This document shows, piece by piece, positions 7,996-17,583 of a stretch of DNA of 64,000 bases; the first letter of the stretch is position 1; each line of letters begins with the position of its first letter. The position numbers were made by a program, and so were the translations under genes. The notes beneath the pieces were generated by a model, which was not told the origin of the DNA, made no database searches, and saw only the letters and a program-made list of their open reading frames with translations. The DNA lies in contig JAIKXN010000239.1 of assembly GCA_024684055.1 (NCBI GenBank), positions 62,001 through 126,000 on the forward strand, written 5' to 3'. Source of the DNA: Lachnospiraceae bacterium. GTDB taxonomy: Bacteria; Bacillota; Clostridia; Lachnospirales; Lachnospiraceae.

Positions 7996-10080
7996 ATGGC
8001 ATTTAAAACATTTAGTCTTGATCTTGCCGGACGTACTTTATCCGTAGATATCGGTAGAGTATCCGCACAGGCCAATGGCGCTGCATTTATGCATTACGGT
8101 GACACAACGGTTCTTTCCACAGCAACTGCTTCGGACAAGCCCCGTGACGGTGTTGATTTTTTCCCTCTTTCGGTAGAATACGAAGAGAAATTATACTCTG
8201 TAGGAAAGATTCCCGGAGGTTTCAACAAAAGAGAAGGAAAGGCTTCCGAGAATGCTATTCTTACAAGCCGTGTAATCGACCGTCCCATGAGACCTTTATT
8301 CCCCAAGGATTACAGAAATGACGTTACTTTAAACAACCTCGTAATGAGCGTTGATCCCGAGTGCCGTCCCGAGCTTGTAGCCATGCTCGGCTCAGCAATC
8401 GCTACATCGATTTCCGACATTCCTTTCTGCGGACCCTGTGCTACAACACAGATTGGTTTAGTTAACGGTGAATTCATTGTTAACCCTAACCAGGAACAGT
8501 GGAAGAACGGAGATATGCAGTTAACTGTTGCTTCTACAAGCGAGAAGGTTATCATGATCGAAGCCGGTGCAAACGAAGTTCCCGAAGCAAAGATGATCGA
8601 AGCTATCTATAAGGCTCACGAGATCAACCAGACGATCATTGCATGGATCAATCAGATCGTTGCTGAGGTAGGAAAGCCCAAGCATGAATATGAATCATGT
8701 GCTATTCCCGAAGAACTTTTCGCTAAAATGAAAGAGATCGTAACTCCCGAAGAAATGGAAGTTGCCGTATTTACAGATGAGAAGCAGAAGAGAGAAGAGA
8801 ACATCAGAGTTATCACTGAGAAACTCGAAGAAGCTTTTGCTGAAAACGAAGAATGGCTTGCTATTTTAGGCGAAGCTATTTATCAGTATGAGAAGAAGAC
8901 TGTAAGAAAGATGATCCTTAAAGATCACAAGCGTCCCGACGGTCGTGAGATCACACAGATTCGTCCTCTTGCAGCTGAAGTAGATATTATCCCCAGAGTT
9001 CACGGCTCTTCAATGTTCACCAGAGGACAGACACAGATCTGTGATGTATGTACACTTGCTCCTCTTTCAGAGGTTCAGAAGATTGACGGTCTTGATGACA
9101 ACGAAACTTCCAAGAGATATATGCATCATTACAACTTCCCTGCATACTCTGTAGGTGAAACAAAAGTTTCAAGAGGACCGGGACGTCGTGAAATCGGTCA
9201 CGGCGCTCTTGCTGAAAGAGCACTTATTCCCGTGCTTCCTTCAGAAGAAGAATTCCCTTATGCAATTCGTTGCGTATCCGAAACATTTGAATCAAACGGT
9301 TCAACATCAATGGCTTCCACATGTGCATCATGTATGTCACTTATGGCTGCCGGTGTTCCCATTAAGAAAATGGTTGCAGGTATTTCCTGCGGTCTTGTTA
9401 CAGGTGAGACTGATGATGATTTCATCCTTCTTACAGATATCCAGGGACTCGAAGACTTCTTCGGCGATATGGACTTCAAGGTAACAGGTACAACAGACGG
9501 TATCACAGCAATCCAGATGGATATCAAGATTCACGGACTTACACGTCCCATTGTTGAAGGCGCTATCGCAAGATGCCGTGAAGCAAGACTTTTCATCATG
9601 GATAACTGCATGAAGAAAGCAATTGCAGAACCCAGAAAAGAAATCAGCAAATACGCTCCCAAGATCGTCCAGATTACTATCGATCCCGATAAGATCGGTG
9701 ATGTTGTCGGACAGAAGGGTAAGACGATCAATGAGATCATCGCTCGTACAGGAGTTAAGATTGACATCACAGATGACGGCAAGGTTGCTGTTTGCGGAAC
9801 AGATATTGATAAGATCAATGAAGCAATCAATATGATTAATACAATCGTAACAGATTACGAAGAAGGTCAGATCCTTAAGGGTGTTGTAGTTTCCATCAAG
9901 GAATTCGGTGCATTCGTTGAATTTGCTCCCGGCAAGGAAGGAATGGTTCATATTTCCAAGATTGCCAAGCAGAGAATCGAGCATGTTGAAGATGTACTTA
10001 CACTTGGAGACAAGGTTACAGTTAAGTGCATGGGCAAAGACAAGATGGGAAGAATGAGCTTCTCGATTAAGGATGTCTAA
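7996..10080 (+). CDS. pnp: polyribonucleotide nucleotidyltransferase (PNPase)
   Basis: 3'-to-5' phosphorolytic exoribonuclease, 694 residues, normal for the family. Order: first RNase PH-like domain, helical linker, second RNase PH domain (with RPDGREITQIRPL and the FEFNGS-type FESNGSTSMAS block), KH domain (IGDVVGQKGKTINEIIARTG, about 565-585) and C-terminal S1 domain (GVVVSIKEFGAFVEFAPGKE). The GxxG loop of the KH domain is intact. Start has AAAGGAGAAAC upstream. Monocistronic after processing, with a strong terminator behind it. Confidence 0.98.
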   Translation: MAFKTFSLDLAGRTLSVDIGRVSAQANGAAFMHYGDTTVLSTATASDKPRDGVDFFPLSVEYEEKLYSVGKIPGGFNKREGKASENAILTSRVIDRPMRPLFPKDYRNDVTLNNLVMSVDPECRPELVAMLGSAIATSISDIPFCGPCATTQIGLVNGEFIVNPNQEQWKNGDMQLTVASTSEKVIMIEAGANEVPEAKMIEAIYKAHEINQTIIAWINQIVAEVGKPKHEYESCAIPEELFAKMKEIVTPEEMEVAVFTDEKQKREENIRVITEKLEEAFAENEEWLAILGEAIYQYEKKTVRKMILKDHKRPDGREITQIRPLAAEVDIIPRVHGSSMFTRGQTQICDVCTLAPLSEVQKIDGLDDNETSKRYMHHYNFPAYSVGETKVSRGPGRREIGHGALAERALIPVLPSEEEFPYAIRCVSETFESNGSTSMASTCASCMSLMAAGVPIKKMVAGISCGLVTGETDDDFILLTDIQGLEDFFGDMDFKVTGTTDGITAIQMDIKIHGLTRPIVEGAIARCREARLFIMDNCMKKAIAEPRKEISKYAPKIVQITIDPDKIGDVVGQKGKTINEIIARTGVKIDITDDGKVAVCGTDIDKINEAINMINTIVTDYEEGQILKGVVVSIKEFGAFVEFAPGKEGMVHISKIAKQRIEHVEDVLTLGDKVTVKCMGKDKMGRMSFSIKDV

Positions 10081-10099
10081 AATTCATATTTAAAGACTG

Positions 10100-10130
10100 A
10101 AAGCTGCAGGTTATTCCTGCAGCTTTTTTA
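10100..10130 (+). terminator. intrinsic terminator after pnp
   Basis: 11-bp perfect stem AAAGCTGCAGG / CCTGCAGCTTT with TTATT loop, followed by a T tract. Confidence 0.92.
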
Positions 10131-10162
10131 ATGCTTGCTAAGTTTGGAAATCTCTTTTTTAG

Positions 10163-10265
10163 AACATAATCCTATGTTAAAATAAAAGCGTATTATCTTA
10201 TACAAAATATAAGGCTTAACCCAATGTAAAGTTATAAGGGATTTATCCTTAATAAATTATTTGGG
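10163..10265 (+). other. structured AT-rich leader upstream of deoB
   Basis: Three small hairpins can form: AACATA/TATGTT at 10163-10178, CTTATA/TATAAG at 10197-10213, and TAAGGG/TCCTTA at 10235-10251. The last is enclosed by CCCAA (10220-10224) pairing with TTGGG (10261-10265). It may be leader RNA or operator half-sites for a nucleoside-responsive regulator. The promoter could not be fixed. Confidence 0.3.
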
Positions 10266-10295
10266 AATACAATATGGAAATTTGGAGGGCGATAT

Positions 10296-11447
10296 ATGAA
10301 GAGAGTATTTCTTATAGTTTTGGACAGCTTTGGAATCGGTGCAGAACCTGATGCTGATTTATTCGGTGATCTGGGTACCAATACAATTGCTTCGTGTGCA
10401 ACGAGTCAGTATTTTAATATGCCCAATATGGCGAAACTCGGACTTTTTAATATAGATGGCGTAACAGTGGGTAACAAAGTCGATAAACCTTCGGCTCTTA
10501 TAGCAAGAATGAGAGAAAAGTCCATGGGAAAGGATACGACCATCGGACATTGGGAAATAGCGGGAATGGTTTCTCCCAAACCGATGCCTACTTATCCTCA
10601 CGGCTTTCCCAAAGAAGTTATTGACGAATTTGAGAAAAGAACAGGAAGAAAAGCTATTGTAAATGCTACATATTCCGGAACCAAAGTCATTAATGATTAC
10701 GGTGATGAACATGTAAAAACAGGGGCATTGATAGTTTATACTTCAGCCGATTCCGTTTTTCAGATTGCAGCTCATGAAGAAGTTGTTCCTCTGGAAGAAT
10801 TATACAGATACTGTAAGATAGCAAGAGAAATTCTTCAGGGAGAACATGGTGTCGGAAGAGTTATCGCAAGACCGTTCCTCGGTGAGAGCGGAAACTATTA
10901 CAGAACTCCTCATCGTCACGATTTTTCACTTATTCCTCCCGGGGATACAATGCTTAATATTTTAAAGAATGCAGGTAAGGATGTTTTATCAGTTGGCAAG
11001 ATATATGATATTTTCGCAGGAAGCGGCATTACTGATTATGTTTATACAGAATCCAATGAAGACGGAATAAATAAGACACTTAGTTGGATGGACAGAGACT
11101 TTAACGGTATCTGCTTTACCAATCTTGTTGATTTTGATATGCTCTACGGTCACAGAAGAGATGTTGACGGATATGCCAAAGCACTCGCTTATTTCGATGA
11201 AAGACTTCCTGAATTGCTTGGTAAACTCGGTGATGATGACTGTCTGATGATTACTGCAGATCATGGTTGTGATCCCGCGTATACCAAGACTACCGATCAT
11301 ACAAGAGAATATATTCCTTACATAGTATATGGAAAAGCAATTGAACCTGTAAACTTTGGCACTCGCGAAACCTTCGCTGATATTGGAGCAACTGTACTTA
11401 AATTACTTGATGTTGAAGGCAAACTCGACGGAGTATCTCTTATTTAA
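10296..11447 (+). CDS. deoB: phosphopentomutase
   Basis: Interconverts ribose-1-P / deoxyribose-1-P and the 5-phosphates in nucleoside salvage. 383 residues, alkaline-phosphatase superfamily, two Mn2+ sites: Asp of VLDSFGIGAEPDA at the N-terminus, TTIGHWEIAG (the phosphorylated Thr region), LVDFDMLYGHRRD, and the C-terminal TADHGCDP and TKTTDHTREYIP metal-binding blocks. All are present, so the enzyme should be active. GGAGGG precedes the start. No other deo genes are adjacent; the leader upstream is AT-rich and structured. Confidence 0.97.
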   Translation: MKRVFLIVLDSFGIGAEPDADLFGDLGTNTIASCATSQYFNMPNMAKLGLFNIDGVTVGNKVDKPSALIARMREKSMGKDTTIGHWEIAGMVSPKPMPTYPHGFPKEVIDEFEKRTGRKAIVNATYSGTKVINDYGDEHVKTGALIVYTSADSVFQIAAHEEVVPLEELYRYCKIAREILQGEHGVGRVIARPFLGESGNYYRTPHRHDFSLIPPGDTMLNILKNAGKDVLSVGKIYDIFAGSGITDYVYTESNEDGINKTLSWMDRDFNGICFTNLVDFDMLYGHRRDVDGYAKALAYFDERLPELLGKLGDDDCLMITADHGCDPAYTKTTDHTREYIPYIVYGKAIEPVNFGTRETFADIGATVLKLLDVEGKLDGVSLI

Positions 11448-11475
11448 CATAACTTACATTTTACGGAGATATTAA

Positions 11476-12009
11476 ATGTTACGATTAAGACCATATAAGC
11501 CGCAGGATGCTAAATATATTATTTCCTGGCTTAAGGATGTAAATGTATTCGAATTATGGGGCGGTAAACTTTTCGGTAATTATCCCATAAACGAAGATAT
11601 TATAAACAATAAATATTATAATAATAACGGTGATTGTGCCGAACCTGACAACTTTTATCCTTTTATTGCATTTGATGAAAGCGGCGTTGTCGGTCATTTC
11701 ATTATGCGATATTTAAACGGAGACAATAAGCTTTTTAGATTTGGCTGGGTAATTGTTGATGATACGAAACGAGACCAAAAATACGGGCAGGAAATGCTCA
11801 AATTGGGTCTTAAATATGCTTTTGATGTTTTGAAAGCAGACAAGGTTAATCTCGGTGTTTACGAGAATAACCCTTTAGCGCTTAACTGTTATCTTAAAGC
11901 AGGTTTTCATGATTATGAAGGAGCGCCTGAAAAGTTCGATGAAGTGGATGGAGAAAAAGTTAAAATAATCGAACTGGAGATTTCGAAATCCGAATATTAT
12001 TCTGATTAA
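11476..12009 (+). CDS. GNAT family N-acetyltransferase
   Basis: 177 residues, RimJ/RimL-like. It begins LRLRPYKPQDAKYIISWL, has the strand-turn-helix DDTKRDQKYGQEMLKLGL that stands for acetyl-CoA motif A (R/QxxGxG/A, here KYGQ), and the NPLALNCYLKAGF C-terminal block typical of GNATs. Substrate unknown: could be a protein N-terminus, an antibiotic or a polyamine. It starts 28 bases after deoB with GGAG upstream, so it is probably co-transcribed. Confidence 0.88.
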   Translation: MLRLRPYKPQDAKYIISWLKDVNVFELWGGKLFGNYPINEDIINNKYYNNNGDCAEPDNFYPFIAFDESGVVGHFIMRYLNGDNKLFRFGWVIVDDTKRDQKYGQEMLKLGLKYAFDVLKADKVNLGVYENNPLALNCYLKAGFHDYEGAPEKFDEVDGEKVKIIELEISKSEYYSD

Positions 12010-12069
12010 ATTATTGATGTTATGAAGATTTTATGTTGATATTATGAAGTTTTTTGTTGAGGAAAAGAT

Positions 12070-13890
12070 ATGTTTATAAACAGACTCAATCAACTTTATA
12101 AACCTAAAAGAATCCTTTTTTATGTCGAAGCCGGAAAGGAAGATATTTCTGCATTCGGTAAAGGTAAATCTATTAAAGAAATAGAACAGTATTCGAATAA
12201 ATTCGGTGTATATGATTACCCCGGTTTGTTTTATATTGATTCCTTTGATTCGCCTGTTATCGGAATAGAATTAAGAATGGATGATGAAAGGATTGATTAT
12301 CCTGAGAATTTAAAGTCTGTTATTCTGGATGAAGCATTTTATTATTCTGTTGAAGTAGACGCTGAAACGTATCTCGATATAAATAATATCAGGAGTATTT
12401 TTATAAACATATCCAAAGATAATGATGCACACAGACAGTACGATGATCTTTCTATTTGTGAAAATCCTCGTGTAATCAGTGTGTTTTATCATGACGAGAA
12501 ATTCAGAATCCTTTATGAGTGGAAACTGGATGAAGACAGAGCGAAAGATGTAATAAATGATAACTTCGAGAAGTTTGACAAGGAGATGCTTTATAAGACT
12601 TCGTTTTTCGATCCGATTACAGGACATTATAACTGGAATCATCTTGTGCCTTATCTTGAAATGCCAATGGATGCGGGAATAAGAGATTATGCTTTTGCGC
12701 ATTTTGATATTAAGGAATTCAGAATCGTTAATGAAGTGTACGGACATATTGCCGGCAACAATGTTTTGTCTAAAGTGGTTAAAGCTATGAATGAATCGGA
12801 TTTCGTTTATACGAGTGCCAGATGCCACAATGACAATTTCGCGATGATAATCTGTGATATGCCTACTGAAGAACTTGTTAAGAAACTAGAGGAATTTTTC
12901 GATAATCTTTCCGTTCTTGATGAAGATCCGAATTATAAAATCTCTTATCGCTGCGGTGTTGTTCCGATGCCGAGGTCTCTGCTTTTCGGAAACCGTGTTG
13001 CTGATGCTGGAAAACTTGCGCAGAAGATGGGAACGAAGACCAACAAAACGGATATCGTGGTTTATACGGACGAAATGCATGATGATATCCTGTGGGGTAA
13101 TTATATAAAAGCTTACGTTGATACAGCTGTTAAGAATGATGAATTTGTAGTTTATCTTCAGCCGAAATTCGATATAAAGACAGAGAAAATAAAGGGTGCC
13201 GAAGCGCTTATCAGATGGAATTACAAACATCGAAACTTACTTGCGCCTTTTAAGTTTATTCCGTTTTTTGAAAAAGACGGTACCATTTCGAAAATAGATG
13301 ATATTGTGCTTCATAAAGTCTGCGAAGCACTGGCACGCTGGAAAAAAGAAGGAAAACCTCTTTATCCCGTTTCTGTCAACTTATCCAGAACGAGAATGTA
13401 TGATGAAGGTCTGGTTGATTATCTGGAAAGCATTGTTGATTCTTATGGCGTTGATCATTCCTTAATTGATTTTGAACTTACGGAGAGTGCGTCTTACGAT
13501 GATACCGAACAAATGATAAATGTTTTGCTAAAACTCAGAGAAAAGCATTTTGAACTATCCATGGACGATTTCGGTACCGGATATTCGTCTCTTTCGCTTC
13601 TTACCCGGATGCCGATGGATACTTTGAAAATAGACAAGAGTTTTGTGGATAAAGTCGGAACTGAAAGTGACAGGAAAAGTGATATTGCCGTTATAAGACA
13701 CATTATATCCCTTGCCAAAGAACTCGGGTTTGTATGCCTTGCTGAAGGCGCGGAAAAGAAAGAGCAGATTGATAAACTGAAAGAACTTGGATGTGATATT
13801 GTACAGGGATATTATTATTCAAGACCGATATCTTTGATGGAATTTGAAAACAGTTATTTGAAATCTTTTAAATATTCCCCGGCAAAGTAA
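12070..13890 (+). CDS. EAL-domain c-di-GMP phosphodiesterase with degenerate GGDEF domain
   Basis: 606 residues, predicted soluble. Residues 1-180 are an N-terminal region I do not recognise. Residues about 190-340 follow the GGDEF fold (FDIKEFRIVNEVYGHIAGN) but the active-site loop is HNDNF at 253-257 instead of GGDEF, so cyclase activity is not expected; it may bind GTP or be structural. The EAL domain (about 345-595) is complete: EAL at 378-380, SVNLSR, ELTES, double Asp at 499-500 in MDDFGTGYSS, LKIDKSF, AEGAEKKEQ, VQGYYYSRP. It should hydrolyse c-di-GMP. No terminator is seen before the prfC promoter. Confidence 0.93.
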   Translation: MFINRLNQLYKPKRILFYVEAGKEDISAFGKGKSIKEIEQYSNKFGVYDYPGLFYIDSFDSPVIGIELRMDDERIDYPENLKSVILDEAFYYSVEVDAETYLDINNIRSIFINISKDNDAHRQYDDLSICENPRVISVFYHDEKFRILYEWKLDEDRAKDVINDNFEKFDKEMLYKTSFFDPITGHYNWNHLVPYLEMPMDAGIRDYAFAHFDIKEFRIVNEVYGHIAGNNVLSKVVKAMNESDFVYTSARCHNDNFAMIICDMPTEELVKKLEEFFDNLSVLDEDPNYKISYRCGVVPMPRSLLFGNRVADAGKLAQKMGTKTNKTDIVVYTDEMHDDILWGNYIKAYVDTAVKNDEFVVYLQPKFDIKTEKIKGAEALIRWNYKHRNLLAPFKFIPFFEKDGTISKIDDIVLHKVCEALARWKKEGKPLYPVSVNLSRTRMYDEGLVDYLESIVDSYGVDHSLIDFELTESASYDDTEQMINVLLKLREKHFELSMDDFGTGYSSLSLLTRMPMDTLKIDKSFVDKVGTESDRKSDIAVIRHIISLAKELGFVCLAEGAEKKEQIDKLKELGCDIVQGYYYSRPISLMEFENSYLKSFKYSPAK

Positions 13891-14024
13891 GAAGACAGAA
13901 GCGAACTTCTTAATCTTTACCGCGCGAAGACAGGAGTAAACGGATGCCCCGGGAGTGAAAAAATGTCGGGGAATGTTATATGTACGATCAGGATTTCCGG
14001 TGTTATGAGGAAAAACTGTAAAAC

Positions 14025-14053
14025 TTGAAAATATTACGGATAAATAGTATTAT
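14025..14053 (+). promoter_or_regulatory. promoter of prfC
   Basis: TTGAAA, 17 bases, TATTAT, 100 bases before the prfC start. The rest of the 262-base gap from 13891 holds only a weak CCCCG/CGGGG hairpin near 13946-13973; nothing else recognised. Confidence 0.65.
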
Positions 14054-14152
14054 TTATCGGTATTGTTTTTTGAAATAAAAGCATTTTAACATATATGCCT
14101 CGATAAAAAACAGACATTTTTCGCAATATTTTCATGAAAGAGAGAATTTGAA

Positions 14153-15748
14153 GTGGGTAATTTTGATAAAGAAATAGAAAGAAGAAGAACTTTTGCAATC
14201 ATATCTCATCCTGATGCAGGTAAGACTACTCTGACTGAGAAGTTTCTTTTATACGGCGGTGCGATTAATCTTGCGGGAAGCGTTAAAGGAAAAGCGACAG
14301 CCAGACATGCCGTTTCGGACTGGATGGAGATTGAAAAGGAAAGAGGTATCTCGGTTACTTCTTCGGTTTTGCAGTTTGAATATGACGGATACTGCGTCAA
14401 TATACTTGATACTCCCGGACATCAGGATTTCTCCGAAGATACATACAGAACGCTTATGGCAGCCGATTCGGCGGTAATGGTTATAGATGCTTCAAAGGGT
14501 GTTGAGGCTCAGACGAGAAAACTCTTCAAAGTCTGCGGTATGAGAGGAATTCCCATTTTTACATTTATAAATAAACTCGACAGGGATGCTCTTGATACTT
14601 TTGAACTTCTCGATCAGATAGAAAACGAACTCGGCATTGCTACCTGTCCGATAAACTGGCCTATAGGTTCCGGTAAAGGATTTAAAGGTGTATTTGACAG
14701 GCATAACAATAAAGTGGTCATGTTCTCGGATACCGAAAAAGGTACAAAAGAGGGCAAGTCCTGGGAAATTGACATGGAATATCAGGATGAACTAAAGGAA
14801 TCGATCGGTGAAGAGGCTTATTCAACTTTAAAAGATGAGATCGAACTTCTTGACGGTGCCGCTGCGGAATTTGATCTAAAGAAAGTAAGAGAAGGAAAAC
14901 TTACACCTGTATTTTTCGGATCGGCTCTTACAAATTTCGGCGTGGAAATCTTTTTGAATAACTTCCTTTCGATGTCAACGACTCCTCTTCCCAGAAAGAG
15001 CGACATCGGAATAATCGATCCGATGGAAAATGATTTTTCGGCGTTTGTTTTTAAGATTCAGGCCAACATGAATAAAGCCCACAGAGACAGAATCGCGTTT
15101 ATGCGTATCTGTTCAGGCAAGTTTGAAGCTTCCAGGGAAGTTTATCATATGCAGGGAGGTAAGTCTTTGAGACTTTCACAGCCCCAGCAGATTATGGCGG
15201 ATGACAGAAAGATTCTCGATACAGCATATGCGGGAGATATCATCGGTGTATTTGATCCGGGTATCTTTTCCATTGGTGATACTTTGACGACTGCGGGAAA
15301 TAAATTCAATTACGAAGGAATTCCCACATTTGCGCCCGAGCATTTTGCCAGAGTAAGACAGATCGATACCATGAAGAGAAAGCAGTTCATGAAAGGTATC
15401 ACTCAGATCGCCCAGGAAGGTGCCATTCAAGTGTTCCAGGAATTCAATACCGGAATGGAAGAGATCATTGTCGGCGTAGTCGGAGTTCTTCAGTTTGAAG
15501 TTCTTAAATACAGACTTGAGAACGAGTATAATGTCGAGATCAGAATGGACAGTCTTCCTTATGAACATATCAGATGGATTGAAAACAAAGATGAAATAGA
15601 TGTTGCCAAAATGAGCGGAACTTCGGATATGAAGAAAGTAAAAGACATGAAGGGAAACCCTTTACTTTTGTTTGTAAACGAATGGAGCATAGGCATGACT
15701 GTGGACAGAAACAAAGGTCTTGTCTTATCCGAATTCGGAAGGAATTAA
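14153..15748 (+). CDS. prfC: peptide chain release factor 3
   Basis: Translational GTPase that removes RF1/RF2 from the ribosome after peptide release. 531 residues, the usual size. G1 HPDAGKTTLTEK (from residue 19), G2 RGISVTSSVLQF, G3 DTPGHQDFSEDTYRTL, G4 INKLDRD. The SEDTYRTL variant after DTPGHxDF separates RF3 from EF-G. GTG start at 14153 is preceded by AAAGAGAG. It is directly abutted by the transglutaminase-like gene. Confidence 0.97.
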   Translation: MGNFDKEIERRRTFAIISHPDAGKTTLTEKFLLYGGAINLAGSVKGKATARHAVSDWMEIEKERGISVTSSVLQFEYDGYCVNILDTPGHQDFSEDTYRTLMAADSAVMVIDASKGVEAQTRKLFKVCGMRGIPIFTFINKLDRDALDTFELLDQIENELGIATCPINWPIGSGKGFKGVFDRHNNKVVMFSDTEKGTKEGKSWEIDMEYQDELKESIGEEAYSTLKDEIELLDGAAAEFDLKKVREGKLTPVFFGSALTNFGVEIFLNNFLSMSTTPLPRKSDIGIIDPMENDFSAFVFKIQANMNKAHRDRIAFMRICSGKFEASREVYHMQGGKSLRLSQPQQIMADDRKILDTAYAGDIIGVFDPGIFSIGDTLTTAGNKFNYEGIPTFAPEHFARVRQIDTMKRKQFMKGITQIAQEGAIQVFQEFNTGMEEIIVGVVGVLQFEVLKYRLENEYNVEIRMDSLPYEHIRWIENKDEIDVAKMSGTSDMKKVKDMKGNPLLLFVNEWSIGMTVDRNKGLVLSEFGRN

Positions 15749-17119
15749 ATGAAAAAGATATATGCTTTGGTCGGAGCTTTGTGTCTTGCGCTTGCATTTC
15801 TCATTTTAGGTTCCGTCCTTCTGACGAAATACATAGAGAAAAATCCCGAAACTCTTTACGATTATATTGAAAGTAAAGAGGTTTCTTCGAATGCTTCGAA
15901 GTCGGAAAACGTAAGTTTCAACCAGATGTTCCACGTCGGTATTACCGAAAAAGAGCATAAGGTCGATAAAGTTTCCGCCGAAGAGCATGAACGCATTTAC
16001 ACGGATTTAGGCGAAGTAAAGGTTGACGGTTTTCTTAATTCGGAAGAATGGGAAGACAGGCTTTCAAAAGGACTTACCGCCGAAAATCTGAATGCAGCCA
16101 ACAGAGAATGCAGCGGACTTTTTTACTATGACAAAATCGATAATTCTTTAAAACAGCTTTATCTTGAAATCTATCTGGCGTTTACGAACAATACGGAGTC
16201 GATTTTTATCTGTTCGAACAGTCCGGAGGATATAGAATTCGCTTTTAACTGCGTGCTCGGAGATCATCCCGAAATCTTTTATATCAACGGATATATGTAT
16301 ACGAAGTATACTTCGCAGGATGAGATTATAAAGATTGAATTTACGCCGGCATTTACAATGGATAAAGCCGTTATCGAAAAGTATAATCAGGAAATTGATG
16401 ATTATTATGATGCCTTCAAAAAGGGCATAAGCGACGGTGCCGGTGAATATGATAAGATCAAATATACGTATGAATTTGTTATCCTTAATACGGAATACGA
16501 TCTGAATTCTCCTGAAAATCAGAATATAATATCCGTCTTTAAATACGGTAAATCGGTATGTCAGGGTTATGCCAAAGCTTTCCAGTATCTTTCAGGCAGG
16601 CTCGGAATCCAGAGTACGCTTGTTGTAGGAAGAGTCGGAAGCGATGAAGGACATGCGTGGAACATGGTTAAATGCGACGGAGAATATTATTACGTTGACT
16701 GTACATGGGGCGATTCGTCATATTTAAACAGAAATACTGCAGATAACAGTCTTAACGTAAACGGCATTAATTATGATTATCTGAATATTACGACAAAAGA
16801 ACTTGAACTGACACATCAGATAGAGAATTTCGAACTCATGCCGGTCTGTTTTGACAAAAAGGCAAATTACTACGTAAGAGAAGGTCTGTATTTCAGTGCG
16901 ATCGATCCGGACAAACTCGCAAGTGCTTTTACAAATTCGACCAATACGGGAAAAACTTCTGTTAACATTAAATGTTCGGATGAACTGACATTTAATGAAA
17001 TGGGTAAGTATCTTCTTGATGAAAACCATATTTTTGATTATATAATTACCGAAAACGACACGCTTACATACAGCAAGAATCAGGGAATGTTTATTTATTA
17101 TTTCCCGATAGATTATTAG
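15749..17119 (+). CDS. membrane-anchored or secreted transglutaminase-like protein
   Basis: 456 residues with an N-terminal hydrophobic segment at about 5-27 (signal peptide or anchor, no lipobox Cys). A transglutaminase-like core sits at about 235-325 with the triad Cys271 (GKSVCQGYAKAF), His302 (GHAWNMVK) and Asp317 (YYYVDCTWGDS), as in the CYK3/TgpA-like peptidase family. The N-terminal region before the core and the C-terminal 130 residues are not recognised. Its ATG follows the prfC stop codon with no spacer, using GGAAGG inside the prfC end, so it is translationally coupled. It probably acts outside the membrane on cell-wall or protein substrates, which is inference. Confidence 0.9.
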   Translation: MKKIYALVGALCLALAFLILGSVLLTKYIEKNPETLYDYIESKEVSSNASKSENVSFNQMFHVGITEKEHKVDKVSAEEHERIYTDLGEVKVDGFLNSEEWEDRLSKGLTAENLNAANRECSGLFYYDKIDNSLKQLYLEIYLAFTNNTESIFICSNSPEDIEFAFNCVLGDHPEIFYINGYMYTKYTSQDEIIKIEFTPAFTMDKAVIEKYNQEIDDYYDAFKKGISDGAGEYDKIKYTYEFVILNTEYDLNSPENQNIISVFKYGKSVCQGYAKAFQYLSGRLGIQSTLVVGRVGSDEGHAWNMVKCDGEYYYVDCTWGDSSYLNRNTADNSLNVNGINYDYLNITTKELELTHQIENFELMPVCFDKKANYYVREGLYFSAIDPDKLASAFTNSTNTGKTSVNIKCSDELTFNEMGKYLLDENHIFDYIITENDTLTYSKNQGMFIYYFPIDY

Positions 17120-17162
17120 TTTTGCTTTGCGTTTCTTTAAAGGCTTCTTTTATTATGGTATC

Positions 17163-17191
17163 TTGTGACAAATTGTTATTTGTGGTAAGAT
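17163..17191 (+). promoter_or_regulatory. promoter of the asp23-nusB operon
   Basis: TTGTGA, 17 bases, TAAGAT, ending 36 bases before the asp23 start. Optimal spacing. Confidence 0.6.
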
Positions 17192-17227
17192 GAATAAGAC
17201 TTATGAATATTTTCGGAGGCAGAAGAT

Positions 17228-17575
17228 ATGAGTATGAATAATAACAATGAAAAAATCGGTTCGGTACGTATCGCATCTGATGTTGTACCTCTTATAGCAG
17301 CACTTGCATCTCAGGATGTCGAAGGTGTTGTTCCTTTGCAGGATAAGAAAAGCTTTGCTTTTAAGATTAATTTAAAGAGACTTACCAGAGGGATAAAGGC
17401 AGATATTAACGGAAGAAAAGTCAGCGTTGACATGTCCATAGGAATTATTTACGGATATCAGGTTCCCGAGGTTTCCGGTAAGGTTCAGAATAATGTAAAA
17501 ACTACTATAGAAACAATGACAGGACTTGAAGTAACAGACGTTAATGTAAGAATTGCTTCGGTCAGTATGGCATAG
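17228..17575 (+). CDS. Asp23/Gls24 family protein (YqhY-like)
   Basis: 115 residues, single DUF322 domain (IGSVRIASDVVPLIAALASQ at the start, DMSIGIIYGYQVPEV in the middle). Its place directly before nusB matches B. subtilis yqhY, linked there to control of acetyl-CoA carboxylase; other paralogues are membrane-associated envelope stress proteins. This copy has no TM. GGAGGC precedes the start. It leads the nusB-xseA-xseB-ispA-dxs-tlyA-nadK-recN operon. Confidence 0.92.
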   Translation: MSMNNNNEKIGSVRIASDVVPLIAALASQDVEGVVPLQDKKSFAFKINLKRLTRGIKADINGRKVSVDMSIGIIYGYQVPEVSGKVQNNVKTTIETMTGLEVTDVNVRIASVSMA

Positions 17576-17583
17576 GTGAAGAT

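Noticed and set aside
9337..9984. Long open frame on the opposite strand of pnp
   Set aside because: No ribosome binding site and composition mirrors the pnp codons; a shadow frame.
13891..14152. c-di-GMP riboswitch after the EAL gene
   Set aside because: The CCCCG/CGGGG hairpin does not match the GEMM-I or GEMM-II consensus.
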